Shown in pieces: positions 51,801 through 64,000 of a stretch of DNA of 64,000 nt. This stretch comes from Rhodamnia argentea (lineage: Eukaryota; Streptophyta; Magnoliopsida; Myrtales; Myrtaceae). The position numbers and the translations under genes were made by a program. The stretch's first letter is position 1. The number at the start of each line of letters is the position of its first letter. Under the pieces are notes generated by a model. The model was not told where the DNA came from. It worked only from the letters and a program-made list of their open reading frames with translations, and did no database searches. Location of the stretch: positions 7,316,001-7,380,000 of the forward strand of contig NC_063153.1 in the NCBI RefSeq assembly GCF_020921035.1, in the 5' to 3' direction.

Positions 51801-54800
51801 TTCTTTAATGGTGGAATTTTCTCTGTTTGTCTAAAGTTAAATATGCGTCTCTCGCATTTTGTTGTTAGCCCGTGGGAGAAATATTGGTCTATATGAAAAT
51901 TTGTTCACTGTATAATAGTTTATTGGTAGGCGGTGAAAATTTAAATCTTTCTTTCTTTATTCAACTTGTTGCCAGTTAAAGGATATTTGTTTATCCATAT
52001 GCAGAGTTTACTACGTGTTCTACTTATAAAAATGCATGATAAAACATTAAAATCTATTTTGTCTCAAAATTAGAGTAAGATGTGTTTATATCACCACACT
52101 TGGGTTTCTTTCTTTTTATTTGCTAACTTTACTTGGGTGGGACTTAAAGCTTCAATTTTCATATCAATTCTTAGGAGCTAATTGCTCTAATGTACTCCAT
52201 TATGCTGAGTATTGCATCATTAATGTGGGAAGTGGGGAGAAAAAGGTTTAGAGATGTCAACTTTGGCTAGTATTTTTCAATTATTTTTCGCCTCCCTCAA
52301 CATCTATTTGGCCATCCTGTTGTATGATACTTCACTTGCTTTACGGCACTTTGTTAACTGTTTCATCTCAGGTTATGAAAACATTGGTGCATTTTGGAGC
52401 TCCCAAAAGCATTTTGGTGAATGGAAAGCCTCATTTGGGAACTGATAGGTTGGTTCCTTTGCTTCGGAACTTTCGCCGGCATCTCCAGCAGCTAGGCGTG
52501 AGTCAAATTTTTTTTTTTTTTTTTTTGTTGCTATCCTTTGCGCATGCATTAATGGAGTCAGTTGCACTAGGTCATTGCTTATTAGCTCATCACTGGTTTC
52601 GTCGGTGTTGATTTTTTAACATGATTTGTGCAGGTTAACATCATGTTTGGGTCGAGAATGGATGATTTGCTAGTAGAGAATGGGCAGGTTGTGGGGGTCA
52701 AAGTCTCTCAGTCAAGTGACAAATCATTATTTGACAGTGAAAAGCTTACAAGTGATGCAGTTATCCTTGCTGTCGGCCATTCTGCTCGAGATGTCTACCA
52801 GATGCTTCTTTCTCATAATGTGGAGTTGGTTCCTAAAGATATTGCTGTGAGTAAATTAACCTGAGCAAATACATCACTTTTGAATTGCTTTCTTTCCTGA
52901 ATGTAGTATCATGTCTTTTTAGATTGCTTATTTGGATATTTTCTGCCTTTGATGTACTGATGAGATGGATGACCTTTTCAATTTGCTATTGTGGGGGATG
53001 GGTTTTGTGGGGGGGTGTTTGAGGGATCACCTTCTAGGTGAATATTGTGCATGAATTCATCCCTGATAAGACATAAGACCATTAGAGATTTTGTTTAATA
53101 AACATGTAGCCTCTATTTAAGTTGAGAAGTCTCTCTCTCTCTCTCTGGCACGTGCGCAGAAAGGAGGTCTGTTCGTATCCTTTTTATGATACTGAGTTGA
53201 AACTGTGTCAGTCTGAATTAAAGCTGTACTGTACCATGTTGGCACTTAAGTTGAATAAACCAGGAGATGGCTGACGTCCAGTTATGTACCTTAAGAAGCA
53301 AGCAAACACTTACTGAAACGATAGCATCTGCAATTCCAATGATCAGAACTAACGCTAGATCAAATAAAAATTTTCAATCTGATCCTTCAAAATTGAGATT
53401 TTCAATATGCAAATGCTATACGCTGGAATGTAAAAGGTTGGAGAATTCAATTAATTGTGTTAAACTGGTCCTCCAACATCGTTATTTTTTATATTCACAT
53501 GGATTGATTGTGTCAAAGTGCAAGAAGAAGCAATTTGTAATGAATTTCTCTGCTGTTATGCTAATAGTATCCTCTCATTTTCTTTATGGTCATAGTTATG
53601 GAATGTTATGAACTTATGATGTTGCATTACGATCTTGATCTCTACTTCAACCTTGTTTTAAATTTGCAACCCTTAGTCCTCTCAAGTAAATAGTCTGGTT
53701 ACTAAGATGAATATGTGGTCACTGGCAACATAAATGAAACTACTAAGTGCCATTTTTCCTTCTATTGTGTTTCGCAGGTTGGTTTGAGGGTTGAACATCC
53801 TCAAGAACTAATAAACAGCATACAGGTTGGTGATGCACTTCGTTTACCCTTTGCTAGTGTATCAATTGATTAGTCAGATAAATGAATAACCACCCATGGC
53901 TGTTGATGTCTATTAATTTTCTTTCTTTTTTCCTCTAAATTTATGGAAGCTCTCTTGGTTTTCCCAGGCTACGATATCCCTAAAATCTCCCGTATCCCTC
54001 TGTATTTGTTAGAACTGCATCAGAAACACGATCTTTTTTCTACAGTATTGAGTCAGCTCTCTAGTTTTGATAGTGAAATAGGTTCTCAACGAAGTTAAAA
54101 GTTTCCAATTGATGTTCTATAGGTAAATCTGTGAGAGACCTTACAAAATTGTTATGAGTTTTTTTGACCAAGGAAGAAATTTGCTGCCATGCCTAGAACA
54201 GAATGGTACCCATAAAACCTCTTCTCTCATTCTTTCTTTCCTTTCTTTGTTCTTCAAGCCCTGTTGTGGAATCATTCACCTCTCAGAATTTGTTAGGCAC
54301 TGTTGTGGAATCATTCACCCCTCAGAATTTGGCCCAGCCATCTCTCCACTTCCCAAACCTGCTTTCCTGAAATTGGTCCATTTGGCACTGTCTTTCCCCA
54401 GCCCATACTGCGGTGCTGCTTCATCTACTTGACACGCTAAGCAGGATATGGGTTAAAAAACCTTTGACTTTGGCCGGTGCTGATTAGGCTTGGGGCTGGA
54501 GTTATTGGTAAGAATGAGGAATGTGTTTGAATCATTAGAAGATCGTGAGATTGGAGGTTTTTTCTACTTTAAGGAAGAGTTGTTTGTGGAAGGAGATTTC
54601 GACAGTAGTGAGTGATAGAGAGATGAAGCAAGATGATCATACCACATATAGACGGGTCTACAGAAAGTGACAGTGGAGAGATGGGAGAGTAGATATATGT
54701 TCAAGAATCGTTTCATCTTTGTATTCAAGTCTCAGAGATTACTCAGATGAGGAAACCAACGAGAGGAAAATAATGCAAAGAGAGAAGAAATGAGGGTGAT

Positions 54801-57069
54801 GGTGTGTGCTTCTTGAAGATACTTCTTGTTGATCTGGGTTCTCTAAAGTAGCTCAGATGTGGGATGAGTGGAACGAATCGGGGAGGATGGTGCTGTCAAT
54901 GAGATTTATATGTGGTGCAACAAGTTAAAAAAATGAAGAAGGCATCATTATTTGGTGTGGTTAACCGCGTTGAGTTATTAATGTCCCACGTTGGTACTTT
55001 TGTCGCACCCAACAATCTATGTATGATTTTTCCATCACATATAACCTAATGCTGGGGGCAGCAGATTTCATTTCTGTTTTTCACAATAGTTGTAGTACTG
55101 AACAGAGCAATGGAAAAAATTAAGGGTTCAATTGCATTCCTTGCAATTTAGAATGTCTAGTGAAATAATTCTTTTTCTAGACAACGTTCTTATGGAGTTG
55201 ATTCTGTATTTTACAGTACTCAAAGCTTGCATCGGGTGTCCGTGGTGGACGTGGAAAAGTTCCAGTGGCAGATTACAAGGTTGCCAAGCATGTCAGGGGT
55301 GAGGATATCGATTCTTCCCCAAGTTTAGGGACAAACCGTGCTTGCTACTCGTTCTGCATGTGTCCTGGTGGACAGGTATGCCTGATAGACATCTTATTTT
55401 GTTGAAAGGATGGTTTGCAATGCTTTATGGTGGTCTATTGGACTTTCTTCCTGTTTCTTTATCATAGTACAGTACACAGCAGGTTCTTTTGTAAGATTAT
55501 TCAATGTGATCGTATGGCTAACTTAGTGAGGAGTTATCCAGACAGGTCAATAAATCTTTCCAACGGATTTGCAACACGAATTGAAGAGTACTTACTAGCT
55601 AGATAGTGTGGTATATCCATGAATGAATGCAAAAAATTTTGGACTGATTATGAATTTTGATGAATAGACTGGATTTTTAGAACAATCTATGTGCAGAAGA
55701 GCATATTGAAAGCATAGAACAAAGTTTGTTGGTTTTATGTGTTGGTGTAACTGAAGTACACTTTCAGGTGGTTCTCACAAGTACTGATCCATCAGAACTT
55801 TGTATCAATGGAATGTCTTTCTCTCGGCGTTCATCCAAATGGGCAAATGCTGCTTTAGTTGTCACTGTATCTGGATCAGAGTTTAATTCATTGAATTGCT
55901 CTGGACCCATGGCAGGGGTCTATTTTCAGGTGTTTTTGCATTATTTTCTCCTTCCATTGTTATGTTATTTACCTTTCTGTGCTCATTTGAGTCCAAGTCC
56001 ATTCCAGGTGTTTATACTCTCCGCTTTCTGGTCTTTCAACCTTATGTTCATAGATGAATGAAATAGGTCAAGAGGAGTTGTTTAGTTCAAAAATTAAACC
56101 TCAATTGAGAGTTCTTAATTTCTAATCCCTATCAGTCATTAGGAAATGTTGCTACATTCTGATTCTAATATCTTAATTTTCAGAGGGATCTTGAGAAGAA
56201 AGCAGCTATCATGGGAGGTGGAAATTTTGTTGTTCCTGTGCAAACAGTGACAGATTTTCTTGAAAATAAGTTATCAGGTAGTATTTCTCATATCACTATC
56301 CCACTTTCTAAATTACATTTAAGCTAAATTACGGAAAGAAAACAGTCAATTTCTCATGTAACTTGGGAATATTTAATTTCTTTAGGAACATCTGTGCCAC
56401 CCTCGAGCTATCGTTTAGGAGTAAAAGCAGCAAATCTTCACAATCTCTTCCCCATTCATATAACAGAGGCTTTGAAGCGTTCAATTGCTGCATTTGATCA
56501 GGAGGTCGAGTACTTTCCTAGTCATCTGTTAACAGTTTTCCTTGTACACTAAGATAAATAAATGTGGTGTCACAAAGTAACATTTTTGGCCAAATTCTTC
56601 ATTTCCAGTTACCAGGCTTCATCTCCAAGGATGCACTACTTCACGGGGTAGAGGTAATTCACATCTCTACTACTCTGTTGACCTTTTCAAGTTCCAGCTT
56701 AATAGTATTCAAGTTTCACTCTCATCTCTTTTGTCATCACCTCACAAAATTTATTCTTGCGGGGCATGTTTTTGTGCTAGCAATGTCTATTCTGAACTTC
56801 TTGTAAATAGTTTTCTTTTTCTATAACTTTTCCAGACTAGAACAAGCTCTCCTGTTCAGATTCCGCGTAGCTCTGATACTTACGAGAGTGTGTCGCTCAG
56901 AGGACTTTATCCAATAGGTGAAGGAGCAGGTTATGCTGGTGGAATTGTTAGTGCTGCAGTTGATGGCATGTATGCTGGTTTAGCTGTCGCTAAAAATTTT
57001 GATTTACTCCCCGACGGCATAGAAGCAATTCTGGGCAGGGCTTATGGCACTGGATTTGTTAATTACTAA
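48851..57069 (+). CDS. PDE327: Plastid FAD/NAD(P)-binding oxidoreductase, PDE327-like
   Basis: Predicted flavoprotein of cyanobacterial ancestry; the Arabidopsis homologue (from memory At4g30720, about 707 residues) gives a pigment-defective phenotype when lost, and its substrate is unknown to me. Exons: 48851-49195, 49409-49471, 50145-50594, 51124-51195, 52372-52497, 52634-52846, 53778-53825, 55217-55375, 55768-55929, 56184-56277, 56386-56504, 56609-56653 and 56836-57069; total 709 residues with phase preserved. Residues 1 to about 50 look like a transit peptide. The Rossmann dinucleotide site is IAVVGSGPSG (GxGxxG about 232-237), closed by the acidic Glu in TLIERG. Later blocks are GGAGTWSDGKL, VILAVGHSARD, CYSFCMCPGGQV, SFSRRSSKWANAALVV and the FAD-contacting GLYPIGEGAGYAGGI near the C-terminus. 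CxC in FCMCPGG is notable. The start at 48851 could also be 48857. Intron 7 (1.4 kb) holds a small tandem repeat. Confidence 0.93.
53129..53146. repeat. (CT)n microsatellite in PDE327-like intron 6
   Basis: Nine CT units followed by GGCACGTGCGC, which includes one CACGTG core. Confidence 0.8.
54261..54330. repeat. 39-bp tandem duplication in PDE327-like intron 7
   Basis: CTGTTGTGGAATCATTCACC followed by CTCAGAATTTG is present at 54261 and again at 54300 with one substitution. The high identity suggests a recent duplication. Confidence 0.85.
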
Positions 57070-60000
57070 GATCCCTTTTGGTGTATGAACTAGAAAGTGC
57101 AGGATGTAATATACTTTGGCCAATCTTCTTGCTCATCATAGCCGAGGAAGGTATGAGTTGGTATTTGGCTTCAGCGCTTTTCTCCGCCTTTCTCCAACCA
57201 TTTGCTTTGTAATTTTCTTGCTTAAAGCCACAGCTAATGATCAATTGTTTCATGTGCTTTACGTCCTTATAATCTGTATGATGCACTTACTGCAGATTTA
57301 TGGAACTTCTCAACGCAATTTACTTGGTCGTGGGTTGTTGACAAGATTCAGAGAATGCAATTGCAAGAGAAGTCCATGAGACGTTTTGGGCTGTCGATAT
57401 TTTGTGACAGTTGGATCTAACTTGCTTAATTTAGACCAAGCATCATTAGTACGTGGTGGTCTTTGGAGCACAGGATGCAAGAATCAGATGCCAGAAAACT
57501 TGAAGAATCAGATGCCAGAAAAGTTTGCAAGTTTATATTCACCTTGAGAGAAGGCCGTCTTCTCCATCAGAGGATTGGACAGCTGTGTTGGGATGTATGG
57601 CACTATCTAGTGAGAGCCAAGGACACGGCCGGTACTGGTGATCTTTTACAGTACAGATTGACTGGTGGAAGCTAAAGTACAACCAAGATCGACTGAGGTC
57701 CTGCTTTCTGTTCTTTCAAGGTATTCTGCAAAACTTTTTTAAGTTTATGAGGATAAGAATCATCTTAGCTCTCTTGCTTTGTAGTCAGTTTATTTATACA
57801 GCGTGATGAATAATGTCAATCTGATTATGTCAGAGCATAAACATTAGTAGTTCATTTAAGTATCTGCGGGGAAGATCGTTATTTGTCTACAGTGGATGTG
57901 AATCTTGACATAAAAACTCATACATGGTGCTGAGGTTGGATTCAATTTGTCATGCCTCGTATCCGTCCCATCGCTGACAGTAGTTAGCATCTCCGTATTA
58001 GGATTAATTGGCTTTTCACAATGATTGGACCGAACTTTACCCATTTTTATTTGGTGGTTGTATAGATCCTTCTCAACTAGAAATGCCCTGTACACTGATT
58101 TGAGTCTTGCCTATGGAAATGTCTATGTCGACCAGATAATAATTCTGTAATTGGCCTGTATCGTGTCGAACTCTTCTTCTGATCGTGATGAAGGATGCTT
58201 AGAGTGGTAATCACGGTGGCAGCTTCAGCAGATATAGTTAAGCCCTATTCTTACAAAGTTTCGAAATTGGTTTTGTTCGTGAGACTATTTGTCACATACA
58301 AATTCAAGTTCTTGGTGACAGCCATTAGAATATGAAGTTCGATGTTACTCGACTCTCATATCCAATTCGAAGCTCGCTGTGATCAACCAATGTCCTTGAT
58401 CACCTTAGTTCAGTAATTTGAAGTCATTGTGTCGTTGAATGTCTGGCTTGACGATGGAATAATGATACTATCAGTTCTCGAGTTTTTTTTTTGCAAAGTG
58501 TAATGTCGTCTTTGAAGTTTGAACTTCCAGTCAGTTGAATTACTTCTTCCAACTATTTTACAATGTTCGAACGCATCTTCTGCTCATCCTGTGCCAATCC
58601 AATTTGGTGAATTAAAATTTATCGATTGAAATTTTTGAGAGGAAGAAAAAAAAGGACGAGAATAACGTAAAAAGTTTGAGGGTAATTGAGCCAACTTAAA
58701 GTTCAAAATCCATATAAACCGTGACCTACTGAAAATTTAGATTGGATGTTCTTAGGTGCCTTTTCTTTAACCCTCCAATTTGGTCTGTATAAGCTCTTTG
58801 ACTGGGGGGCCTTTCAATTCAAACCCAAGAGCACAGCTCAACTCATGTGCAACTGCATGCCGGAACTCCATGGGTTACCAGAAAGAAGACTGAAAAATAT
58901 AAGCACTCACCATATACTAAAGTTAATTTAGGCTTGACCCTGAGCCTAACGGGTGGGCCGTGCCGGGGCTGAGGTCCGGCATATTTTTGCTTACCCTAGT
59001 CATCCTACTCGTTTCTAGGAAAGTCCTAGTTGAGCCAGGGATTATGCATATCGGGGTGAAAGGAACACTGCCAACAGGCGATGACGTTAGATCGATAACG
59101 TGCATGCCGACAAACCATCCTAAAATCCGTAAACAAATGCTTGTCACTAGTGCGACATTGCCCGTGAAAATGACGGTAAGTAATCCGATCCATCCGGACC
59201 TCGGCTCAAGCAAAGGATTTCTTGAAAAAAGGGAACGCTTGTGGACATTTGGTGAATGAGCTCACGACACAGAACAGACCATGCCATGCCAGCCAAAGAT
59301 CAAACGTATCTGCTGAGAGAGAGAGAGGAGACAAAAACCACTCAGAAATTCTCAGTTCTTGCAGATCTCCTCCCTGTCTCCTTTTGGTCTTTCTCTATGT
59401 ACCACTTATTTGAAGGTATCCAATGTATGTCCAGACCTCAGTACCCGAACAAAAACATGAATCGGCGGGAGGGAACAGTGCAGAACAAAACCTTGTCTGT
59501 TCCAAGTTCCTTGTCCCCCTACAATCAATGCCTTTGTAGAAAACCCACACCCAGACAGAGACTTGAGTACTAACAATAGCAATAGGTGAAAAATTGGATT
59601 GTTTGGGGGATGAAGAGCACAGGCAGATGCAATGCCTTTGATTCACCATGATTGGAGTTGCATTTTCTTGCACATGATTGCCCATCCTTGGTTCCATTTT
59701 TTATTGCTAAAAAAAAGGAGAAAAAAATTAAAAAAAAATTGAGGAAAAAAAAAGGAAAACAAAAGGATGGTTGTGAGAAACCTCCATTTGAATATTGGGG
59801 CATATTATCCGAAGTCACTGCTCATGCTATTCCATAGGAGCCAAACTGGCCAGACAATATGACAAAATGATTGCTTTGCTTTAATCATAGGATTTGCATG
59901 TAAATGGGCCCACAAGAACCAGGAATTAATGAAGTGTTTGGTTGATCTTGATTATATCATGGGTGGAGTTCTGCAGATTCAATGCTCTTTGAACACCTTT

Positions 60001-60302
60001 CATTGAGTATGACCATTCAAACTTGAAGATTGTATTCTTTATTTTGAAGAAAGGTGGATATAGACATGTTCCTATATATTTTCAAACATATTATGGTAGG
60101 AAAGAGAGGGGGTTTCCAATCTTTTGGCTAATAATTCTTAAGAAATGTTTTGAATTTGTTTGATTCTCTTCCAAACTTATATACAAGGGCAGAAGAGGAA
60201 ACCTGTTTAGTTGATAGGGAAAAAATTGGAAAATGAAAATGCTCGTTAAAGAGTAAAGTTGCTTACCGGGAAAAACCTTAGGTACTTAGAGCTGCTTTGA
60301 AT
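57070..60302. other. Intergenic region downstream of the PDE327-like gene
   Basis: The first few hundred bases are the likely 3' untranslated region. A perfect 24-base direct repeat starts at 57481. Around 58930-58980 there is a GC-rich island with GGGTGGGCCGTGCCGGGGC words resembling DNA-transposon subterminal sequence; open frames at 58923-59259 on both strands arise from it and match no family I know. The rest to 60300 is AT-rich without recognisable features. Confidence 0.45.
57481..57528. repeat. 24-bp tandem repeat
   Basis: GAATCAGATGCCAGAAAA begins at 57481 and again at 57505, making two adjacent units of 24 bases. It lies about 400 bases after the PDE327-like stop codon, possibly in its 3' untranslated region. 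In one frame it encodes repeated ESDARK, but the frame shows no other sign of being a gene. Confidence 0.75.
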
Positions 60303-60932
60303 GGAGAAAAATTATCAAAGAAATCCTAAATATATTGTACTTATACAAATTCAGTCATAAACCTTTTAATTTAATCGATTTAGTCCTCAATCTTCTGACT
60401 ATTTGCCAATTGAGTCTTATTGGCCGGAATTGATGACGTGGATGCCTATCGTCCTATGTAGAACGGGCTGCGCTGACGTGGATATCGTTATTTGTATTTT
60501 AATATTTTTTGAATTATTATTTGTTATTTTAGTTTTTGATTTTCTTTTCTTTCCTTTTTCGGTGGCCGACAAGGGTCTCCTATGATCCTTGCCGGCGGCG
60601 GCGACCCTTGCAGATCCGACCCTTGGTGGTCCAATGGAAAAGAAAAGCAAAGAGGAAAATGAAAGGGAAAAAAAATAGTAAAAATTTATACAAAGAAATA
60701 TAAAAAAATAAAACTTTGTTTAAAAAATTTTTAGAAACCGTCCATGTCAATGCCTGCCGTGCCACTTAGAATGACTTGTATCCACGTCATCGATTTTTGA
60801 CCAAAATTGATCAAAAGGACTCAATTGTCAAATCGTCAAAAAGTTTAAGACTCAATTGGCTAAATTAAAATATTTATGATTGAATTGGTACAAATGCGAT
60901 AGGCTTAGGAATTTTTCAATGATTTCCCCTTC
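60303..60932. mobile_element. Long-TIR non-autonomous DNA element (copy 2)
   Basis: About 630 bp. The left arm contains ATTCAGTCATAAACC, TTTTAATTTAATCG, CCAATTGAGTC and GATGACGTGGAT blocks. The right arm contains their inverted counterparts (ATCCACGTCATCG, GGACTCAATTG, CTAAATTAAAA, GATTGAATTGG). Ends are approximate: the left is near GGAGAAAAATTATC and the right near GATTTCCCCTTC. The interior carries GGCCGACAAGGGTCTCC and GCCGGCGGCGGCGACCC words. Same family as 10783-11221. No clear target duplication. Confidence 0.65.
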
Positions 60933-61113
60933 ATAAAGCATTTCCAAACGCACGCATGGCAATATCTTTATACTGGAAAATAATAAATTGAGGGGTTCAT
61001 GTTTCTAGTGGTTAATATTCCAAAGTACAACAAGCCAATGGCTATTGGTCACCTCATCACATGTGAACGAACAAATTTTCTATTTAAATAAACTTAGAAA
61101 ACACACAAAAATA

Positions 61114-61678
61114 GAGTTAATATCACGAAAGATCCAAAACTGGTACATCTATGATAAATTTATCCCAAACTATTTTTGTGATTATCAAAAATTCTAAACT
61201 GGTATATCTGTGATATATTTATCCTAAACTGGTACATCTGTAATAAATTTAGCATTCGTGAGTTTTTCATTATATTTTACCATTAAATTGTTGAGTTGGA
61301 TGACAAGTTGCAATTGACGGGTATACCAATTAAGGATTTTTACCTTCTCTTTGTCATATATGTATCGGTTTGGGATTTTTCGTGATATTAACTCGATTTA
61401 GCAAAAACTAACGAAAGATAAACTTGTCATATGTGTACTGGCTTGGGGTAAATTTGTCATCAGTATATCGGTTTAGGATTTTTGCTGATCAAAAAAATAG
61501 TTTGAGGTAAATTTGTCACGTTTAAACCAGTTTGAAATTTATTATGGTAAAAAAAAAATAGTTTAAGGTAAATTTGTCACAAGTATACCGGTTTGAATTT
61601 TTTTGTGGTAAAAAAATAATTTGGGGTAAATTTGTCACAACTATACAAATTTAGAATTTTTGGCGATATTAACCCTCA
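61114..61678. mobile_element. Compound inverted/tandem repeat element
   Basis: An inner unit (61114-61394) has inverted ends: the left starts GAGTTAATATCACGAAA and the right finishes TTTCGTGATATTAACTC, with about 33 matching bases and four mismatches. To its right, GGTAAATTTGTCA recurs at 61447, 61506, 61567 and 61625 (steps of 59, 61 and 58), followed by a third terminus, GATATTAACCCTC. The whole resembles a terminal-inverted-repeat element with tandemly expanded subterminal units. No coding sequence and no clear target duplication. Confidence 0.65.
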
Positions 61679-62445
61679 AAATTAAAGTTTACAAGTCTTA
61701 TTTGAGATTTCTTTTCTTTTCTTTTTTTCTCACGAGAGAATTGCAAAGGATCTCTTCATAATTATCTCTTACACAAAAGTGGCTGATAAATGACAATTGC
61801 GACAAGGACCTGAATTTGCAAACAATTGTCATTTTCAATCGAGCTACCGAGAGGTGGGAGGGGCCATCTCCCTTTGCCGGAATCAGCTTAAACTTCAATT
61901 CAAACTCATCGCCTCCTGAGACAACAAATCACAAAATTTGTTTATATCTCGATTAAATGTGAAAATGACGATTCGAATTTTTCTCTTTGGTATTCTATTC
62001 TCCGTCATGTTACTTCTCCTGGCACGATAGCTACATTGCGACGATTGAAAGAAAGCTCCGCAAAATAAAGCTAGATAAAGAAAATTTCGATTTTCATGTC
62101 TTTTGTCGTGAAAATGGGAATTTTGATTTTATTGGGCATTTTGCATTTGCAACGAAAAAACAAATAAATGAATGAATAAATAAGGAAAGCAAGTGTTGTG
62201 GCGGGGACCAAAGTAACGATGAGACAAAAAAGCTAATGTTGTCCCCCTAGCGAGAGAGTCACGTATCATGCAGCTGTCCAAATCCATCACGTGGCGACAT
62301 GTTCCCACAAGAATAATTGACATTCTCTTTGCACTTGTGTTGGACCTTAATTAGAATGATAATTATGGGCTACTAATTTGTTTTAGCAAAAGCGCTTCAA
62401 ATTGAATCCAGAAAAGAAACTTTTCCGAAAAAAGCGTCTAATCAG

Positions 62446-62725
62446 ACTTAAATTTATTGTACGGACGACAATCAAGTCACAAACTTTTCATTTTTTGCCT
62501 ATCTAGTCCTAAACCTTGGTGCGGGATTCCAATACTGTCATTTCGATCAATTTTTCGCCAGAAATCGCCGACGTGGCGTGTGTCATTTAGGACAGCTGGC
62601 GAGAATTGGCCAGAATAGCAACATTGAAATTTCGTGCAAAAGTCTAAGATTAAATTGGCAAAAATCGAAAAATTCAGGACTGAAGAATTAGCATTCATAT
62701 AATAGGTTTAGGACTAATTGGTTTA
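62446..62725. mobile_element. Diverged relative of the long-TIR element family (copy 3)
   Basis: Shares AATCGCCGACGTGG and GTCCTAAACC-type words with copies 1 and 2, with an inverted GGTTTAGGACTAATTGG at the right end. Its length is only about 280 bp and its ends are poorly defined. Assignment rests on the shared GCCGACGTGG core and the inverted 'TAGTCCTAAACC/GGTTTAGGACT' termini. Confidence 0.45.
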
Positions 62726-64000
62726 CTTTCGAAAGTATTTAATAGCAAGTATAAAGCGAATACTCCTATCGATGAAACTATATTTTGAAGAGTGGACAAA
62801 TTATTAATCTGTAATAATCTCGAACCTTGAAAAAATAATTATTTGATAAATTAGAAAATCTTCAAAAAAAAAAAAAAAGAAAAGTAATAAGAAGAACGAG
62901 TATCAATATTCCACACATTTTTACATGCCAGTCATAGCATGTTGAAAGCAAAAACACGATAGCGTTCTGCTAGGCACGTGCTCATGGCATTCCACACTTG
63001 AGTTTAGTTGATGGTGGATGATTAAATATAAAGGCAACCAGTGTAAACTTCTACCATTTGACATTTTTTTTTATCCATTAGTAAAATAAGAAATTCACAT
63101 GGAAAGTTAAAAAGTAAATTAATTGGGAGAGACAAAAAATTATTTTTCTGTCTCCAATTCTAGTAGCCTAGTAATAGTTTCAAGCGAACCCACGATTCGA
63201 AAATTGTTAGATTGAAATTTGCATCATGTCAATACGCATGTTATGTTGGAAAAGTAAGATTCGAGAAGCTCAATTTTCATAGACATATAATCTACTTGTT
63301 GCTGAGCTTCCAATAAATTATAAATTAAGGACAGCCCATCTCTTCGAATTCGTCCAAATGAAGACGATTTCCATCATCGACGATTCGGCAACGACCTAAT
63401 TCTAGTACGAATTCACCATAAAAAGAAAGAATGTCACATTGAAATTAGCTGCCTTACTAAGCATCCGCTTTCTTGAGCTCAAAAGCAGCGACCAAATCGC
63501 TGGTGCTGGAAAGGGCGAAGTGGATCGGATGCGTGCGAAAGCCAGCATGAAAGGAAAGGGACACCATGCACATCGATGGAAAACGTCGCGTTTTAACTTG
63601 CTTTGTGGCTGGTTAATGCCATAGATATCCATTATACTATAGAACACCATATTATGATAATATTATTAACCACGCTTTGCTCTAGAAGTTTCTATGAAGA
63701 ACTCGGTGAAAAGTGAGGTCAAATTAGAGATTAAGCCCGGTAAAAGCCTCGTATCAGAACCTCATAACATATTTACCTCAAAACGATTTTCGTCTCGCAA
63801 AAAATTTTGAAATGGTACCTCAAACTAAATTCTGCTTTACAACAAAACTCAAACTGGTTATCCCTGATCTCAATGTACTTATGTTTAGCTTTTTGTCGTT
63901 CTGTTAAGATGTGTACATGTAGACACACATTGCAGATGAAGAATGACAGATCTGACGTGTAGAAATCCATGTACGTTGACATGTGTGTACTTTAACGGAG
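62726..64000. other. Intergenic DNA to window end
   Basis: AT-rich with short overlapping frames and no recognisable gene or RNA. From about 63720 to the end, words such as ACCTCAAAAC and TGTGTACATGTAGACACAC look like a fragment of another dispersed repeat, but its end lies outside the window. Confidence 0.4.

Noticed and set aside
58923-59259. Overlapping 96-99 residue open frames on both strands
   Set aside because: No recognisable domain; the GC-rich GGGTGGGCCGTGCC words suggest transposon-derived sequence, which keeps both strands open by composition.

Overview
The window is plant nuclear DNA. Every gene found has several exons joined at GT-AG introns, the intergenic DNA is AT-rich and full of short transposon derivatives, and all products belong to flowering-plant families. 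Simple CT/GA repeats are common. One transposon family with long terminal inverted repeats carries GC-rich 'CGACCCT/GCCGGC' interiors, which I associate with Myrtaceae such as Eucalyptus. I offer that only as a weak guess below the level of a rosid eudicot.

Seven protein-coding genes could be rebuilt exon by exon. In each, the reading phase stays intact across every junction. From left to right they are: plastid ribosomal protein bL35 (RPL35, +, 519-2642); a class II serine carboxypeptidase-like enzyme (SCPL, +, 3701-9908); a MAT1-type CDK-activating-kinase assembly factor (+, 14511-17166); the nuclear-encoded plastid phage-type RNA polymerase RPOTp (-, 32273 down to 19223, 19 exons); a GTD-binding/DUF593 (myosin-binding-protein-like) coiled-coil protein (-, 37695 down to 36135); a 104-residue elongin-B-like ubiquitin-fold protein (+, 42931-45919, with 5' leader from about 40550); and a plastid FAD/NAD(P)-binding oxidoreductase of the PDE327 type (+, 48851-57069, 13 exons).

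Three of the seven are expected to act in plastids: RPL35 in translation, RPOTp in transcription and the PDE327-like enzyme, whose loss in Arabidopsis gives pigment defects. From memory, the Arabidopsis counterparts are spread over segments of chromosomes 2, 4 and 5, so this window looks like an unfractionated ancestral gene order. No operon-like organisation is implied. RPOTp and the DUF593 gene point left and the others point right, which makes MAT1/RPOTp convergent and DUF593/elongin-B-like divergent.

The spaces between genes hold identifiable insertions: a 293-bp hAT MITE with a perfect 8-bp target duplication; at least two members of a long-TIR, Mutator-like MITE family; a compound inverted/tandem-repeat element near 61.1-61.7 kb; a tiny 3'-end retroposition with an 18-19 bp duplication; a decayed fragment of plastid rpoB lying 2.3 kb upstream of the plastid polymerase gene; and a probable Ty1/copia pol remnant inside an RPOTp intron. 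No rRNA, tRNA, CRISPR or bacterial-type system was seen. I found no convincing new enzyme system. The most interesting items are structural: splice-site duplications and decoys, a triple G-box, and the co-location of plastid gene-expression genes.
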